Shown here piece by piece: positions 17,451-26,389 of a DNA stretch of 64,000 bases. The position numbers were made by a program, and so were the translations under genes. The notes beneath the pieces were generated by a model. It worked only from the letters and a program-made list of their open reading frames with translations, did no database searches and was not told the DNA's origin. Numbering within the stretch: the first letter of the stretch is position 1; the number at the start of each line of letters is the position of its first letter. Source of the stretch: JASLCR01 sp036405235 (GTDB lineage: Bacteria; Patescibacteriota; Saccharimonadia; Saccharimonadales; Saccharimonadaceae); NCBI GenBank assembly GCA_036405235.1, contig DASWYA010000001.1, positions 372,001 through 436,000 on the forward strand, read 5' to 3'.

Positions 17451-18521
17451 CTATTCGTCGGCGAGAGGCTTATCGATTGTAAGCGGATCAATCTCTGCGT
17501 TCTTACCAGCGATCTTAATGATATCTTTATCGACTTTTGCGAGCTCTTTGTGTGCATTATTGTAGTGGCCAACCGCGGTACCAAGACTCGAGCCTAGCTT
17601 CTGCATAAATGTCTCAAACTTAGCAATATGCATACCCAACTTTCCTACTCGTACCTGAATATCTTTAGCCTGTTCCTCGATCTGCAAACTACGTAAGCCT
17701 TGAAGTACCGTCTGAAGGTATGCCATAAAACTTGTTGGACTAACGATGATCACTCGCTTATCACGAAACGCATACTCTATTAGATCCCTAGAGCTACCGC
17801 CATTTCCAACATTATTAATCAATAAATCATAGTAGAGCGACTCCGACGGAATAAACATAAATGCAAAATCCATCGTCTTTTCACTTGGACGAATATACTT
17901 GCTCGTTTCATCAATACGTAGCTTCAGATCAGCCTTCACCTTCATGAGGTAAGCGTCACGATCCTTACCCTCTGCTTCTATCATGCGGTTATAGTTTTCG
18001 AGAGAAAATTTACTGTCAATTGACAGTATTTGACCTTTTTCAAGAAAGATCACTGCATCAACAATTTCGCCATCCTTAAACTTATACTGCATCTGATATT
18101 GACCGACTGGTAGTACATTTTCCAAAACGCTCTGGAGATAGTATTCCCCAAACACACCACGCTGTTTTGGATTTGAAAGTACGTTCTGGAGTGTCTTTAA
18201 CTCATCTGCCACATCCACGACGCGACGGTTCGTTTCGTCAAGTTTCGCTAAGCGCTGCGTCACATCAGCTACCAGCTTAGCGCTTTGGGACAATTGTTTT
18301 TCGACAGACTGCCGGACGGACGTATTGCCCTGCTCTACTCGCTCGCCAACTTCCTTAGAAAGCAACGCAATATTCCGCGACAATTCAGTTACATCACTTT
18401 TCATCAGCTCAACAGCGTTAGAGTTTTTCAACTCCCTAAGACGCTGGTTGAGAATAAAAATCACCAGTCCAAACCCGACAACAATCGCCGCCAAAATCAA
18501 AATTACCATAAGTTCTTCCAC
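17451..18521 (-). CDS. rmuC: RmuC-family DNA recombination protein
   Basis: A 356-residue protein: an N-terminal membrane helix (about 5-25), a long coiled coil (30-120), then the RmuC nuclease-like core (about 130-330) with conserved GEYYLQSVLENVLP and the DSKFSLENY segment of the restriction-endonuclease-like fold. RmuC limits inversions and recombination at repeats in E. coli. The start is a GTG at 18521 preceded by TATACT (18529-18534) only 7 nt upstream, another leaderless case. It shares a terminator with the aquaporin gene. Confidence 0.9.
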   Translation of the reverse strand: MEELMVILILAAIVVGFGLVIFILNQRLRELKNSNAVELMKSDVTELSRNIALLSKEVGERVEQGNTSVRQSVEKQLSQSAKLVADVTQRLAKLDETNRRVVDVADELKTLQNVLSNPKQRGVFGEYYLQSVLENVLPVGQYQMQYKFKDGEIVDAVIFLEKGQILSIDSKFSLENYNRMIEAEGKDRDAYLMKVKADLKLRIDETSKYIRPSEKTMDFAFMFIPSESLYYDLLINNVGNGGSSRDLIEYAFRDKRVIIVSPTSFMAYLQTVLQGLRSLQIEEQAKDIQVRVGKLGMHIAKFETFMQKLGSSLGTAVGHYNNAHKELAKVDKDIIKIAGKNAEIDPLTIDKPLADE

Positions 18522-18553
18522 GCTAATCAGTATAACATGCAGGTGCGAGCGAA

Positions 18554-19048
18554 CTAGCTGCCCATCAAAAGACGCACAACTACAAGCAGTAGTACACTAA
18601 TCCCCAATGCCACGTAAAGATTTCTGATTTGCACAATCCATGCAAAGGCTGCGTATGTAAGTGCAAAGATCACTAAGACGATGAGAGCAAACAGCCACCA
18701 GGTTGCAGCGCTCCCGACTGTGAAGATATTCCATAGCGCTAGTGTCGCCAAGATGATAACTAAAAGAGGACGATATACTCTCTGTTGTACGAACACGAAA
18801 ATACCACACATCGCACCGAGTAGCATAGCTAAAGTACTCGCAAAGTACTCTTTACTTCCACAGCGTTCAGGGAATCCAACGCCGTTCCCGCAGAGTGCTG
18901 GTGTAAATACATAACGATCAAGCACAACATACAGCGCGTATGTAACCAGACCAATCAATGCACCTGTTGCAATAAGTCGCAGCAAGTCTCTGAGAGGCAT
19001 TGCCATCACTACCGGACGAGGCTGCTCTAACACTTTAGCTGTTGCCAT
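18554..19048 (-). CDS. Four- or five-helix membrane protein of unknown function
   Basis: A 164-residue hydrophobic protein with about five predicted helices (roughly 24-45, 70-90, 95-113, 117-137, 143-162). Two Cys lie in the loop after helix 1 (ALCGNG and ERCGSK) and could form an extracytoplasmic disulfide. No family is recognised. The ATG has AGGGAGA 4 nt upstream. It lies 28 nt after the PAP2 stop and may be cotranscribed with it. Confidence 0.72.
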   Translation of the reverse strand: MATAKVLEQPRPVVMAMPLRDLLRLIATGALIGLVTYALYVVLDRYVFTPALCGNGVGFPERCGSKEYFASTLAMLLGAMCGIFVFVQQRVYRPLLVIILATLALWNIFTVGSAATWWLFALIVLVIFALTYAAFAWIVQIRNLYVALGISVLLLVVVRLLMGS

Positions 19049-19076
19049 GTATTCTCCCTTTCGTAAACTATTAGGG

Positions 19077-19595
19077 CTATTTTACATGTTTTTTGTGTTT
19101 TTTGCGAGCTTGATGTCTTACTACTAATGGTTTTATCGTTTCGCGTTGGAAATACCACGGAATACCCACACAAGCAATTACAAGACCGCCAAGCACGTCA
19201 AGCGGCGTATGCACTAATGCTAGGATCCGCCCAATTCCAACTAACAGCGTCAAACCAAGGAGTATGACACTGACTAATTTTTTCTTAGCCTCAAACCACA
19301 CTGCAAGTGTAATCGCCATACAAAACAATACATGATCAGATGGGAAGCCAGGGTTGTTCAAGAATGAAGCGCCTGCTTCTGTGCCAAGTTTTTCAAATGG
19401 CCGCATAACCTCAGGCTGAAAAACAGCACCGATTAATTTCGCAACAATGTACGCAGTTAAGCCCGCCATAAGAATCCGACAATACGCTTGATATTTTTGA
19501 TTGTTTGGCACATATAGGAGCAGAGCAGCCGCTCCGATTAACACAATCGGCACCACCAATCCGTCAGCGATAATTTTTACGAGAAGTTCCTGCAT
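19077..19595 (-). CDS. PAP2-superfamily phosphatase (undecaprenyl-diphosphatase-like)
   Basis: I prefer the ATG at 19595 (172 residues) over the TTG seven codons earlier, which would lie on the promoter. A multi-helix membrane protein with PAP2 motifs: PSDH in NPGFPSDHVLF and R-x5-H-x3-D in GRILALVHTPLDV; the first motif (K...RP) is present with wider spacing. PSDH and the size resemble BcrC-type enzymes that recycle undecaprenyl pyrophosphate for cell-wall synthesis. The C-terminus is a Lys/His-rich tail. It is divergent from the VIT gene, with overlapping -10 elements. Confidence 0.82.
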   Translation of the reverse strand: MQELLVKIIADGLVVPIVLIGAAALLLYVPNNQKYQAYCRILMAGLTAYIVAKLIGAVFQPEVMRPFEKLGTEAGASFLNNPGFPSDHVLFCMAITLAVWFEAKKKLVSVILLGLTLLVGIGRILALVHTPLDVLGGLVIACVGIPWYFQRETIKPLVVRHQARKKHKKHVK

Positions 19596-19607
19596 GACCT
19601 GAGCTTT

Positions 19608-19617
19608 AGTATACAAT
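19608..19617. promoter_or_regulatory. Overlapping divergent -10 elements (PAP2 / VIT)
   Basis: TACAAT (19612-19617, plus strand) sits 6 nt before the VIT ATG, and TATACT (19608-19613, minus strand) sits 12 nt before the PAP2 ATG. The two boxes share base pairs, so the promoters should compete. Confidence 0.55.
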
Positions 19618-19623
19618 AAACTT

Positions 19624-20172
19624 ATGGTAGATTCTCACTTAATTGGAAATCAACATCTCAATCGCCTCAGAGCAGCGGTACTCGGTGCAAACGACGGCAT
19701 CGTCTCAACTTCAAGTGTAGTCATGGGTGTTGCTGGTGCCGGAGTAGAAAATCATATTATTTTTACTGCCGGCATGGCAGCGCTTGTTGCCGGTGCATTA
19801 TCAATGGCACTCGGTGAATATGTGTCTGTAGCAAGCCAGCGCGACGCCGAGAAAGCCCACATCAAGGAAGAACACGATGGAGATGACAGTCATCATGAAT
19901 ATACAAGTCCACTCCAAGCTGGAATTGCTTCACTACTTGCTTTTAGTGCCGGTGGTGCGGTACCAGTAGTTGCTGTTCTAGTAGCGCCCTCTGAGTTGAA
20001 GCTGACCGCAACCGTTGTTGCGGTAATCATTGCACTTCTCATAACTGGCTATGTCAGCGCACGCTTTGGTAAATCATCTCCAGGAAAAGCAATGTTCCGC
20101 ATTGTCATAGGCGGCAGCCTCGCAATGCTTCTTACATACGGAATCGGAACGCTACTTAACGTAGCAACTTAG
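19624..20172 (+). CDS. VIT1/CCC1-family iron/manganese transporter
   Basis: A 182-residue protein with the VIT signature: RLRAAVLGANDGIVSTSSVV in helix 1, then a Gly/Ala-rich helix 2 ending in GEYVSVASQRD, a charged His/Glu/Asp segment (about 80-100) that binds metal in plant VIT1, and three more helices. The family exports Fe2+ or Mn2+ from the cytoplasm in bacteria. It is shorter than the usual 230 or so residues, mainly in the metal-binding loop. No ferritin-like domain is attached. It is leaderless, with a 4-bp overlap of its stop with the convergent purB. Confidence 0.88.
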   Translation: MVDSHLIGNQHLNRLRAAVLGANDGIVSTSSVVMGVAGAGVENHIIFTAGMAALVAGALSMALGEYVSVASQRDAEKAHIKEEHDGDDSHHEYTSPLQAGIASLLAFSAGGAVPVVAVLVAPSELKLTATVVAVIIALLITGYVSARFGKSSPGKAMFRIVIGGSLAMLLTYGIGTLLNVAT

Positions 20173-21575
20173 CTTAGCTGTTCACGCCAGTTTGAGCAAA
20201 TCTTGCGAGCTTTGTCTGGTGCAATACCTACATACGAGACCTCCGGGGTCTCTATCAGCGCACGCTCTTCAGCGGTGAATTTCTCCCAGTATGGACGAAC
20301 TTCGTCATCGTTCTTTGCCGCTTCAGCTAGCGTAATACCTTGCTCAAGCGCACCGTGTGCGAGTTCCTTGATCTTCTCGTGTGCAGTGGTATGCCCTTGT
20401 CTTTCAAGTAGCAGATAGAGGGGTTCCGCAGCGATTGCACCGCCTGTCAATTTGAGATTGCGCTGCATCGCTTCTTCGTCAACTTCGATCTTTGCCATGA
20501 TTCGATTCAGACGAGAAGCCATCGATGCCACAGCTGCAATTGGTAAAGTATAAAATCGTCCCGATGATGAATCTGTCAGGTCGCGCTGATGTTCGCTAAC
20601 AATATTCATGTTCGCATTGATTGTCTGTGCTGTCACTTGCTTGCTCATACTGATGACATTTTCAAAATTCCATGGGTTACGCTTATGTGCCATCGTGCTA
20701 CTACCGGTTTGGCCTTTTTCAAATTTCTCTCTAACTTCGCCAATCTCTGTACGCTGCAAGTGGCGCATATCGTGAGAAAGATTCGCCATGACATTTGCCG
20801 TTATCGCAAGCTCGTCTATAAGCCTGGCAAACTGTTCACTTGGAACAATCTGCGAGGAGAACTCTGCAGGTTTAAGATCGACACTTGCAAGTACGTCATG
20901 CTCAAATTGCAGTGGATCATCCACGAAAACGCTCAGAGCATTATATGCACCGACCGCACCGGAAAATTTACCGCGCAAGCCATCTGCAAGATCTGCCAGC
21001 GCCATACGCGTCTGACCAAGTCGACTTACATAGCCAGAAAGATAGTAGCCAAATGTGAGTGGCACGCCGTGCTGGCCATGCGTACGACCAATTTGCGTCG
21101 TATCCGCATAGCGCTCCGCTAGTTCGATAAGCGTATGAATAAGTGTGTCTAGTCGCGGAATGATGAGGTCAGTGATAGCCGTGCGCAGCTGAAGCGTCGT
21201 AGCGCTTGAAATAATATCGTTTGATGTTGCGCCAAAATGCACAAATGGCTTCGCTTCGTCGGAGATCAAGTCTTTGATCGTATTCACCACAGCTTTAATA
21301 TCATGCTTGGTCGTTTGCTCATGACGCTCCACATCTTCAATTTTCACCTGGCGAGCTGCTTCAACAATCTCGTTCGCCACATCTTCGCTACAAATACCTC
21401 GTGCGGCGAGCGCCTGGGCGAGTGCGGCTTCAAGATACGCTTGGTGTGCCACGCGTGAGCGTTCGGAAAGATATCTTGAGATTTCAGAGTCATAATAACG
21501 CCCATCAAGCGGATCTATTGCGCTAAAGCGATCCGGTATTTCATCTACAGGTAGTTCTAGGGGGGCAAGCGTCAT
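20169..21575 (-). CDS. purB: Adenylosuccinate lyase
   Basis: A 468-residue fumarase/aspartase-superfamily enzyme for two purine steps (SAICAR to AICAR, adenylosuccinate to AMP). The signature loop GSSTMAHKRNP near residue 290 has Ala where many homologues have Pro but keeps the catalytic Ser, Met, Lys and Asn. The segment RTHGQHGVPLTFG carries the catalytic His. Its ATG overlaps the purC stop by 4 bp, so the two are coupled. Confidence 0.96.
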   Translation of the reverse strand: MTLAPLELPVDEIPDRFSAIDPLDGRYYDSEISRYLSERSRVAHQAYLEAALAQALAARGICSEDVANEIVEAARQVKIEDVERHEQTTKHDIKAVVNTIKDLISDEAKPFVHFGATSNDIISSATTLQLRTAITDLIIPRLDTLIHTLIELAERYADTTQIGRTHGQHGVPLTFGYYLSGYVSRLGQTRMALADLADGLRGKFSGAVGAYNALSVFVDDPLQFEHDVLASVDLKPAEFSSQIVPSEQFARLIDELAITANVMANLSHDMRHLQRTEIGEVREKFEKGQTGSSTMAHKRNPWNFENVISMSKQVTAQTINANMNIVSEHQRDLTDSSSGRFYTLPIAAVASMASRLNRIMAKIEVDEEAMQRNLKLTGGAIAAEPLYLLLERQGHTTAHEKIKELAHGALEQGITLAEAAKNDDEVRPYWEKFTAEERALIETPEVSYVGIAPDKARKICSNWREQLS

Positions 21576-22528
21576 ATTTTATTCTCCAAATTCTGCACTT
21601 CTTCAAGAGCGGCAATTATATTTTTATCTATACTATCTTCATCTGAACGTGGTTCGAAGGCTTTTCCCGTCAGCGCTTCATACACGTAAACATAGCGACG
21701 TGAAAGCTCATTGATCTGTTCCTCGGGAACTTCAGGAGCGGCACCTTCAGCATATGGGTCAAAACGCTCCTTAAACCATAGTCTGAGATATTCTTTATCA
21801 TAGTTATCCGGCTCTTGACCTGCAGCTTTTCGCTCTTCGTACGTTTCTTTCAGCCAGAAACGCGACGAATCAGGTGTGTGGATCTCATCAATCAATACAA
21901 TATTTCCAGATTCGTCTTGCCCAAACTCATACTTGGTATCGACAAGCATCAGTCCAGCTGCTTCAGCTTTTTCTTGACCACGCTTAAACAACTTAAGCGC
22001 TATATCTTGTAGTTTTTCCCACACAGCTTCATCTATCAGGCCTTCTTTTGCCGCTTCAGACGGCGTGAGGTTACGATCATGTGCTTCAAATTTTGTCGTT
22101 GGCGTCAGTACCGGCTCAGGAAGTCTGTCATTTTTTCGTAGACCGTCAGGAAGTGTAAAAATCTCATAATCACGCTGCCCCTCGGAATACGTATGCCAGA
22201 GCGATGTATTCGTCACTCCCGTTATATAACCACGCACAATCATTTCGATAGGGATAACTTTGTATTTATTACAGAGTAAGGCATTTGGATCGGGGCAAGA
22301 AATCAGATGATTTTCTACAATATCAGAAGTCTGGTCAAACCACCACGCCGCCACTTGAGTAACCACTTGCCCCTTGTGTGGTATAAGTGCAAGATTGCGG
22401 TCAAACGCCGAGTAGCGATCTGTAGTTACCATCGCAAGTTTGTCGCCTAGATCGTACACATCACGCACTTTGCCTTGATACCGGCCAACTTGGCCTAGAA
22501 ATTGAAAATTAGTAGTGTCAATCGTCAT
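21572..22528 (-). CDS. purC: SAICAR synthetase
   Basis: It condenses CAIR with aspartate using ATP. I choose the ATG at 22528 (318 residues), because the upstream 20 codons would overlap the promoter. The N-terminal GQVGRYQGKVRDVYDLG is the typical ATP-grasp-like start, and the IPIEMIVRGYITG and VLIDEIHTPDSSRFW motifs bind ATP and substrate. It resembles the longer eukaryote/proteobacterial-length form rather than the 240-residue Bacillus form. First gene of purC-purB. Confidence 0.95.
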   Translation of the reverse strand: MTIDTTNFQFLGQVGRYQGKVRDVYDLGDKLAMVTTDRYSAFDRNLALIPHKGQVVTQVAAWWFDQTSDIVENHLISCPDPNALLCNKYKVIPIEMIVRGYITGVTNTSLWHTYSEGQRDYEIFTLPDGLRKNDRLPEPVLTPTTKFEAHDRNLTPSEAAKEGLIDEAVWEKLQDIALKLFKRGQEKAEAAGLMLVDTKYEFGQDESGNIVLIDEIHTPDSSRFWLKETYEERKAAGQEPDNYDKEYLRLWFKERFDPYAEGAAPEVPEEQINELSRRYVYVYEALTGKAFEPRSDEDSIDKNIIAALEEVQNLENKI

Positions 22529-22535
22529 ATGCTTT

Positions 22536-22564
22536 ATTTTCGCTTGATTAATGTAAAAACGCAA
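22536..22564 (-). promoter_or_regulatory. Probable leaderless promoter of purCB
   Basis: Minus-strand TTGCGT (22559-22564), 17-nt spacer, GAAAAT (22536-22541), 7 nt before the purC ATG. The -10 is imperfect but the geometry matches other leaderless genes here. Confidence 0.5.
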
Positions 22565-22581
22565 GCTACAGATATAGTTAC

Positions 22582-22610
22582 TTGACAAAGTTGTAAAATT
22601 ACGATAAAAT
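22582..22610 (+). promoter_or_regulatory. Leaderless consensus promoter of the HExxH gene
   Basis: TTGACA (22582-22587), 17-nt spacer, TAAAAT (22605-22610), 9 nt before the GTG start at 22620. No purine-repressor-like palindrome is evident. Confidence 0.75.
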
Positions 22611-22619
22611 TATCATTCT

Positions 22620-23357
22620 GTGAAAGAAGTTCGACGACCACCAACACGCACGGATGCACGCGCGCCCATGCGCAAAGCCTTAGAGTATAAACCAGAAGAA
22701 CCTAAGACTCTATCGCTCCGCGAAAGACTTACGGACAACTTAAGGGGATTCATTGGGGTGTTTGCTGTCATGCTTGCTCTAGACAATACACTTTCTATTG
22801 CAAGGAATATTGAGCTACATACAAACCCTGACTCCACCGTCGAAAAGACCGGCAAAGAAAATAAGGATATGAGTCATGCCACTACAAAACTAATGAGGTA
22901 CGCAACTAAAGAAGATAAGGAGGTTAGGTGTATAGATGACCTTGGCAAGAACCACGGTGCCGACGGCCAAACAGCCCTTTCTACCCTTCATTTTCTTCCC
23001 CTTTCCCATATATACGGAGTAGACTCGACTATACATAGCTTCTCGACAAGCTGGTATATGCTCGACACTGATATCTGCAGAACCGCCACAGTACTTCCGG
23101 GCCAAATAAAAGCCAAGCAAGTATTGTTTGATAACGTTCAATCACTGATTGTTGCGCTTCACGAGACTGCACACGCTAATGGAACATACGATGAAGCAGA
23201 AGCCACATGCGAAGCATTCGAACAATTGCCTGACACCCTCGAAGAGCTTGGTGCATCAAAAGCATACGCCCATGGTGTTGCTGAAGATGTTATCGCAACA
23301 ATAAAAGAAAGAACTTCTGATGACTATAGGGAATACGCAGGCGACGGAGTTTGCTAG
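22620..23357 (+). CDS. Membrane-anchored protein with an HExxH zinc-protease motif
   Basis: No family is recognised. The 245-residue protein starts at a GTG directly downstream of a near-consensus promoter. A basic, Pro-rich N-terminus (1-42) precedes a membrane helix at about 45-62; the rest should be outside the cell. H180-E-T-A-H (in LIVALHETAHANG) is a gluzincin-type zinc motif, with Glu-rich YDEAEATCEA just after it that may hold the third ligand. Several Cys are spread through the exterior part. It lies between purCB and purKE but nothing suggests a role in purine synthesis. A protease role is inferred from the motif only. Confidence 0.65.
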   Translation: MKEVRRPPTRTDARAPMRKALEYKPEEPKTLSLRERLTDNLRGFIGVFAVMLALDNTLSIARNIELHTNPDSTVEKTGKENKDMSHATTKLMRYATKEDKEVRCIDDLGKNHGADGQTALSTLHFLPLSHIYGVDSTIHSFSTSWYMLDTDICRTATVLPGQIKAKQVLFDNVQSLIVALHETAHANGTYDEAEATCEAFEQLPDTLEELGASKAYAHGVAEDVIATIKERTSDDYREYAGDGVC

Positions 23358-23378
23358 GCTCTGCTATAGTAGTACTTA

Positions 23379-24506
23379 ATGAATAAAACTATTGGTATCA
23401 TCGGTGGCGGGCAGCTTGGGCGAATGCTAACGCTTGCCGCTAAACCGCTCGGCTTTGATGTTGTAGTAGTCGATCCAGGCGAGAATTGCCCTGCCGTACA
23501 GGTCGGCGCTCAGCAAATTAAAGGCGAACTTTACGACGAAACAGCACTTCGTGAGCTTGCCAAGCAGTCTTCTGTTATTACTATAGAAATCGAGCATCTG
23601 AATGCAGCAATCCTTGCCGAAATTGAAGCCGAAGGTACCCCAGTACATCCAAAGCCAGTCACGATACAGATGATCCAGGATAAGCTTGAACAAAAGAAAT
23701 TCCTGCAAACAAGAGAAATTCCTGTTGCTGATTTTTATGAGATATCAGATGAAGCTTCTGCTTTTCGCGCTCTCGAGGAATTTGGCGGTGCAATGTTGCT
23801 CAAGACTCGCCATGGTGCTTACGACGGGCGCGGCAATGCAAAGGTTACGTCCAGCGAAGAGCTAAAATCAGCACTCGTATCATTTGAAGGCAGAAAACTC
23901 TACGGAGAGAGATTAGTACCATTCGTGAAAGAAGTCGCTGTTATGGTAGCAAAGGATGTCGAGGGAAATGTAAAACTCTACCCGCTAACGGAGACTGTCC
24001 ACGAGCGAAACATCTGTATTGAGACTCTCACGCCTGCTCCTGTTGCAAGCGAGATTGAAGCAAAAGCTGAGAAGGTTGCTCGGGATGTTGCAAATCTACT
24101 CGAAGGCGCAGGAGTATTTGGCGTAGAAATGTTTGTAGATGAAAATGGCGAAATTTTAGTCAACGAAATCGCACCACGCGTTCACAACTCTGGTCACTAC
24201 ACGATGAATGGCAGTGTCACTTCGCAGTTCGAGCAACACATTCGCGCTATCACCGGCCTGCCTCTTGGCTCAACCGACCTTACCGCCCCTGCTGTCGTCA
24301 TGCACAACATCCTTGGAGAACGCGATGGAACCACTGAGGTTAAAGGACTTGAAAACGCCCTTCAACCAGGCGGTATATCAATCCATCTATATGGAAAAAC
24401 ACCTACTAAGATTGACCGAAAAATGGGCCATATAAATGCAGTTGCCGACTCGCTTGAAGTTGCAAGCGAAAACGTTAGAAATGCTAGGAAGAATTTCGAT
24501 ATATGA
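23379..24506 (+). CDS. purK: N5-carboxyaminoimidazole ribonucleotide synthase
   Basis: A 375-residue ATP-grasp enzyme converting AIR to N5-CAIR with ATP and bicarbonate. The N-terminal IGIIGGGQLGRML is the classic PurK start, the ATP-grasp core includes LLKTRHGAYDGRGN, and the ending VNEIAPRVHNSGHYT is the metal-binding signature. A TATAGT box lies 8 nt before the ATG. It works with PurE, encoded 66 nt downstream. Confidence 0.97.
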   Translation: MNKTIGIIGGGQLGRMLTLAAKPLGFDVVVVDPGENCPAVQVGAQQIKGELYDETALRELAKQSSVITIEIEHLNAAILAEIEAEGTPVHPKPVTIQMIQDKLEQKKFLQTREIPVADFYEISDEASAFRALEEFGGAMLLKTRHGAYDGRGNAKVTSSEELKSALVSFEGRKLYGERLVPFVKEVAVMVAKDVEGNVKLYPLTETVHERNICIETLTPAPVASEIEAKAEKVARDVANLLEGAGVFGVEMFVDENGEILVNEIAPRVHNSGHYTMNGSVTSQFEQHIRAITGLPLGSTDLTAPAVVMHNILGERDGTTEVKGLENALQPGGISIHLYGKTPTKIDRKMGHINAVADSLEVASENVRNARKNFDI

Positions 24507-24572
24507 TTAAAATCGTTCAGACTTGCTTATTCATTCACTTAATGATATAATAAAAGAAATGGAGCATCGTAA

Positions 24573-25058
24573 ATGGCTACAGTAGGAATTATTATGGGAT
24601 CTGATTCAGACCTTGAAGTAATGCAGGCGGCAGCAGATACGCTCGGCGATTTCGGTGTAGACCACGAACTTCGCATCATCTCAGCACACCGTACACCAGA
24701 TGTTATGGACGAATATGCCAAAACCGCCAAAGACCGAGGTCTTAAGTTAATTATCGCTGGTGCTGGTGGCTCTGCCCACCTCCCAGGCATGACTGCTTCT
24801 CATACTACTCTCCCAGTCATCGCCGTTCCTGTTAAAAAACCCGAGCATGACCACGAGGCTCTCTGGAGCAATATCAAGATGCCCGCCGGGATTCCGCTAG
24901 CTACCATGCCCGAAAACGGCGCAAAAAATGCTGCACTACTTGCCGTTGAAATCCTCGCGCTTGGTGATGAATCTTTAGCCGACAAGTACACATCATTCCG
25001 CAAAAACCTACGCGATGAAGTAATCCAAAAAGACGAGGCTATCTCAGCACAAGGCTAA
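24573..25058 (+). CDS. purE: N5-CAIR mutase
   Basis: A 161-residue class I PurE, which rearranges N5-CAIR to CAIR. The conserved MGSDSDLEVM, SAHRTPD and GAGGSAHLPGM segments are all present. A TATAAT box and a GGAG Shine-Dalgarno site lie in the short gap after purK. Only 5 nt separate it from the HAD gene. Confidence 0.97.
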   Translation: MATVGIIMGSDSDLEVMQAAADTLGDFGVDHELRIISAHRTPDVMDEYAKTAKDRGLKLIIAGAGGSAHLPGMTASHTTLPVIAVPVKKPEHDHEALWSNIKMPAGIPLATMPENGAKNAALLAVEILALGDESLADKYTSFRKNLRDEVIQKDEAISAQG

Positions 25059-25063
25059 ACACC

Positions 25064-25819
25064 ATGAGTCTGGAGAGTTTCAAGGCATCGTCTTTAGTTG
25101 GTTTGGATTTCGACGGAACTATTGCTGATACTTTTACGCAACCAAAGAACGGGTTTGGCGTAGAAGCCGCATACCACGTGGCTATCGCCAGGGTGTTTAA
25201 GCCGTCAGCTCTTGAAAGCTACAAAGCCTCTGGTGGTTTGCGAAATCGCGCACCTATCGAAGTTGTTCGTCAACTTGCACGTTATAGACCTGACGACAGC
25301 GAGCAGACACTCCTGGACGAGCTTGATGCTGTCAAATTGGAAGTGATATCGTCACAGATTAGCCCATCATGGCCGCAGCCCGCCAAAGGTTTTGTTGATT
25401 TCTCGAAAAATCTCGAAAAAAGCCCTCACGATCAAGCAATTATCTCATCTGGCCACGAATCATTTATCGAGAAAGTTTATGAGAAAACGTTAGGTGTAGA
25501 GCCGCCAAAAATCATACTCGCACAAGAAACAATTGCGCGTATCGCCCGACAAGGAAACATCGAAACGCCTGTAAAACCTTCTCCGCAATTACTCGTATAC
25601 GCATACGCCAGGTGGCGAGGCCTGCATGGACTCGAGGCTGTGGACCAGATTGCAGAAGATGATAAACCTCGCATACATTACGTCGGAGACGACCCACAAA
25701 AAGATGGCAAGATGGCCGCCGCCGCTGGTGTTAATTTCCACCAACTATATTTCAGAGAGGCTGAAAATACTTGGCGACAGGTAGAGCGAGCACTCGGACG
25801 CGAAAGACAGCTTACGTGA
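25064..25819 (+). CDS. HAD-superfamily hydrolase
   Basis: A 251-residue phosphatase-like protein. Motif I DFDGT (residues 16-20) holds the nucleophilic Asp, motif II is in AIISSGHE, and motif IV in HYVGDDPQKDGKMA. A helical cap lies between motifs I and II. The substrate is unknown; the location between purE and a P-loop protein suggests a nucleotide or sugar phosphate. Its stop overlaps the GTG start of the next gene. Confidence 0.82.
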   Translation: MSLESFKASSLVGLDFDGTIADTFTQPKNGFGVEAAYHVAIARVFKPSALESYKASGGLRNRAPIEVVRQLARYRPDDSEQTLLDELDAVKLEVISSQISPSWPQPAKGFVDFSKNLEKSPHDQAIISSGHESFIEKVYEKTLGVEPPKIILAQETIARIARQGNIETPVKPSPQLLVYAYARWRGLHGLEAVDQIAEDDKPRIHYVGDDPQKDGKMAAAAGVNFHQLYFREAENTWRQVERALGRERQLT

Positions 25820-26346
25820 ATAACTGGCATGTCATAACCGGCGCACAGGGAGCAGGCAAATCATCAACTATCGAGTACCTAGAGGATTCCCTGGGCTGCT
25901 TGATAATCCCTGAGGCTGGACGCACGGTCATAGATGAAGCACGCGCCGCTGGCATCTCTACCGAAAGTCTAAGGAAAGATGAATATGAATTCCAAATGAC
26001 AGTTGCACGCAAAAAAGAGGCAACGGAAGCTACGCTCAATCCAAGCACTCTCACTCTTCTTGATCGAGGCATGCACGACACCGTCGCCTACCTCGATACA
26101 CTTGGTCTTGCTACACCAAAATGGATCGATGAATATTGCAAGAAACAACAGTACAAGAATGTTTTCGTACTCGAACCACTCGAGTCATATGTAAACGATT
26201 ACGCTCGTACCGAAGATGCTGATTTCGCACAGAGACTACACATCAAGCTTTTACGCGTATATAGACGCTACGGTATGGAATGTATCTTGGTGCCCGTAGA
26301 TACAGTAGAAAAACGAGCGAGTTTTATTAAAAAGTATCTCGAGTAG
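25816..26346 (+). CDS. P-loop ATPase/kinase of the AAA_28 (NadR kinase-like) type
   Basis: I choose the GTG at 25816, which overlaps the HAD stop (GTGA), giving 176 residues. Walker A is GAQGAGKSS near residue 10; EAGRTVIDEARAAG and the later LLDRGMHDTVAYL resemble AAA_28 proteins and nucleoside-type kinases, in which the DRG/D-R element acts as Walker B or lid. The substrate is unknown. It is translationally coupled to a HAD phosphatase, a pairing that would suit a phosphorylation/dephosphorylation couple on a small metabolite. Confidence 0.72.
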   Translation: MNNWHVITGAQGAGKSSTIEYLEDSLGCLIIPEAGRTVIDEARAAGISTESLRKDEYEFQMTVARKKEATEATLNPSTLTLLDRGMHDTVAYLDTLGLATPKWIDEYCKKQQYKNVFVLEPLESYVNDYARTEDADFAQRLHIKLLRVYRRYGMECILVPVDTVEKRASFIKKYLE

Positions 26347-26349
26347 CAC

Positions 26350-26379
26350 TTGCGTATTCGCATTATATTCACGTATACT
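26350..26379 (+). promoter_or_regulatory. Promoter of purML
   Basis: TTGCGT (26350-26355), 18-nt spacer and TATACT (26374-26379), 10 nt before the purM ATG; a second TATAGT lies at 26383-26388. No Shine-Dalgarno site precedes purM. Confidence 0.55.
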
Positions 26380-26389
26380 ACGTATAGTA

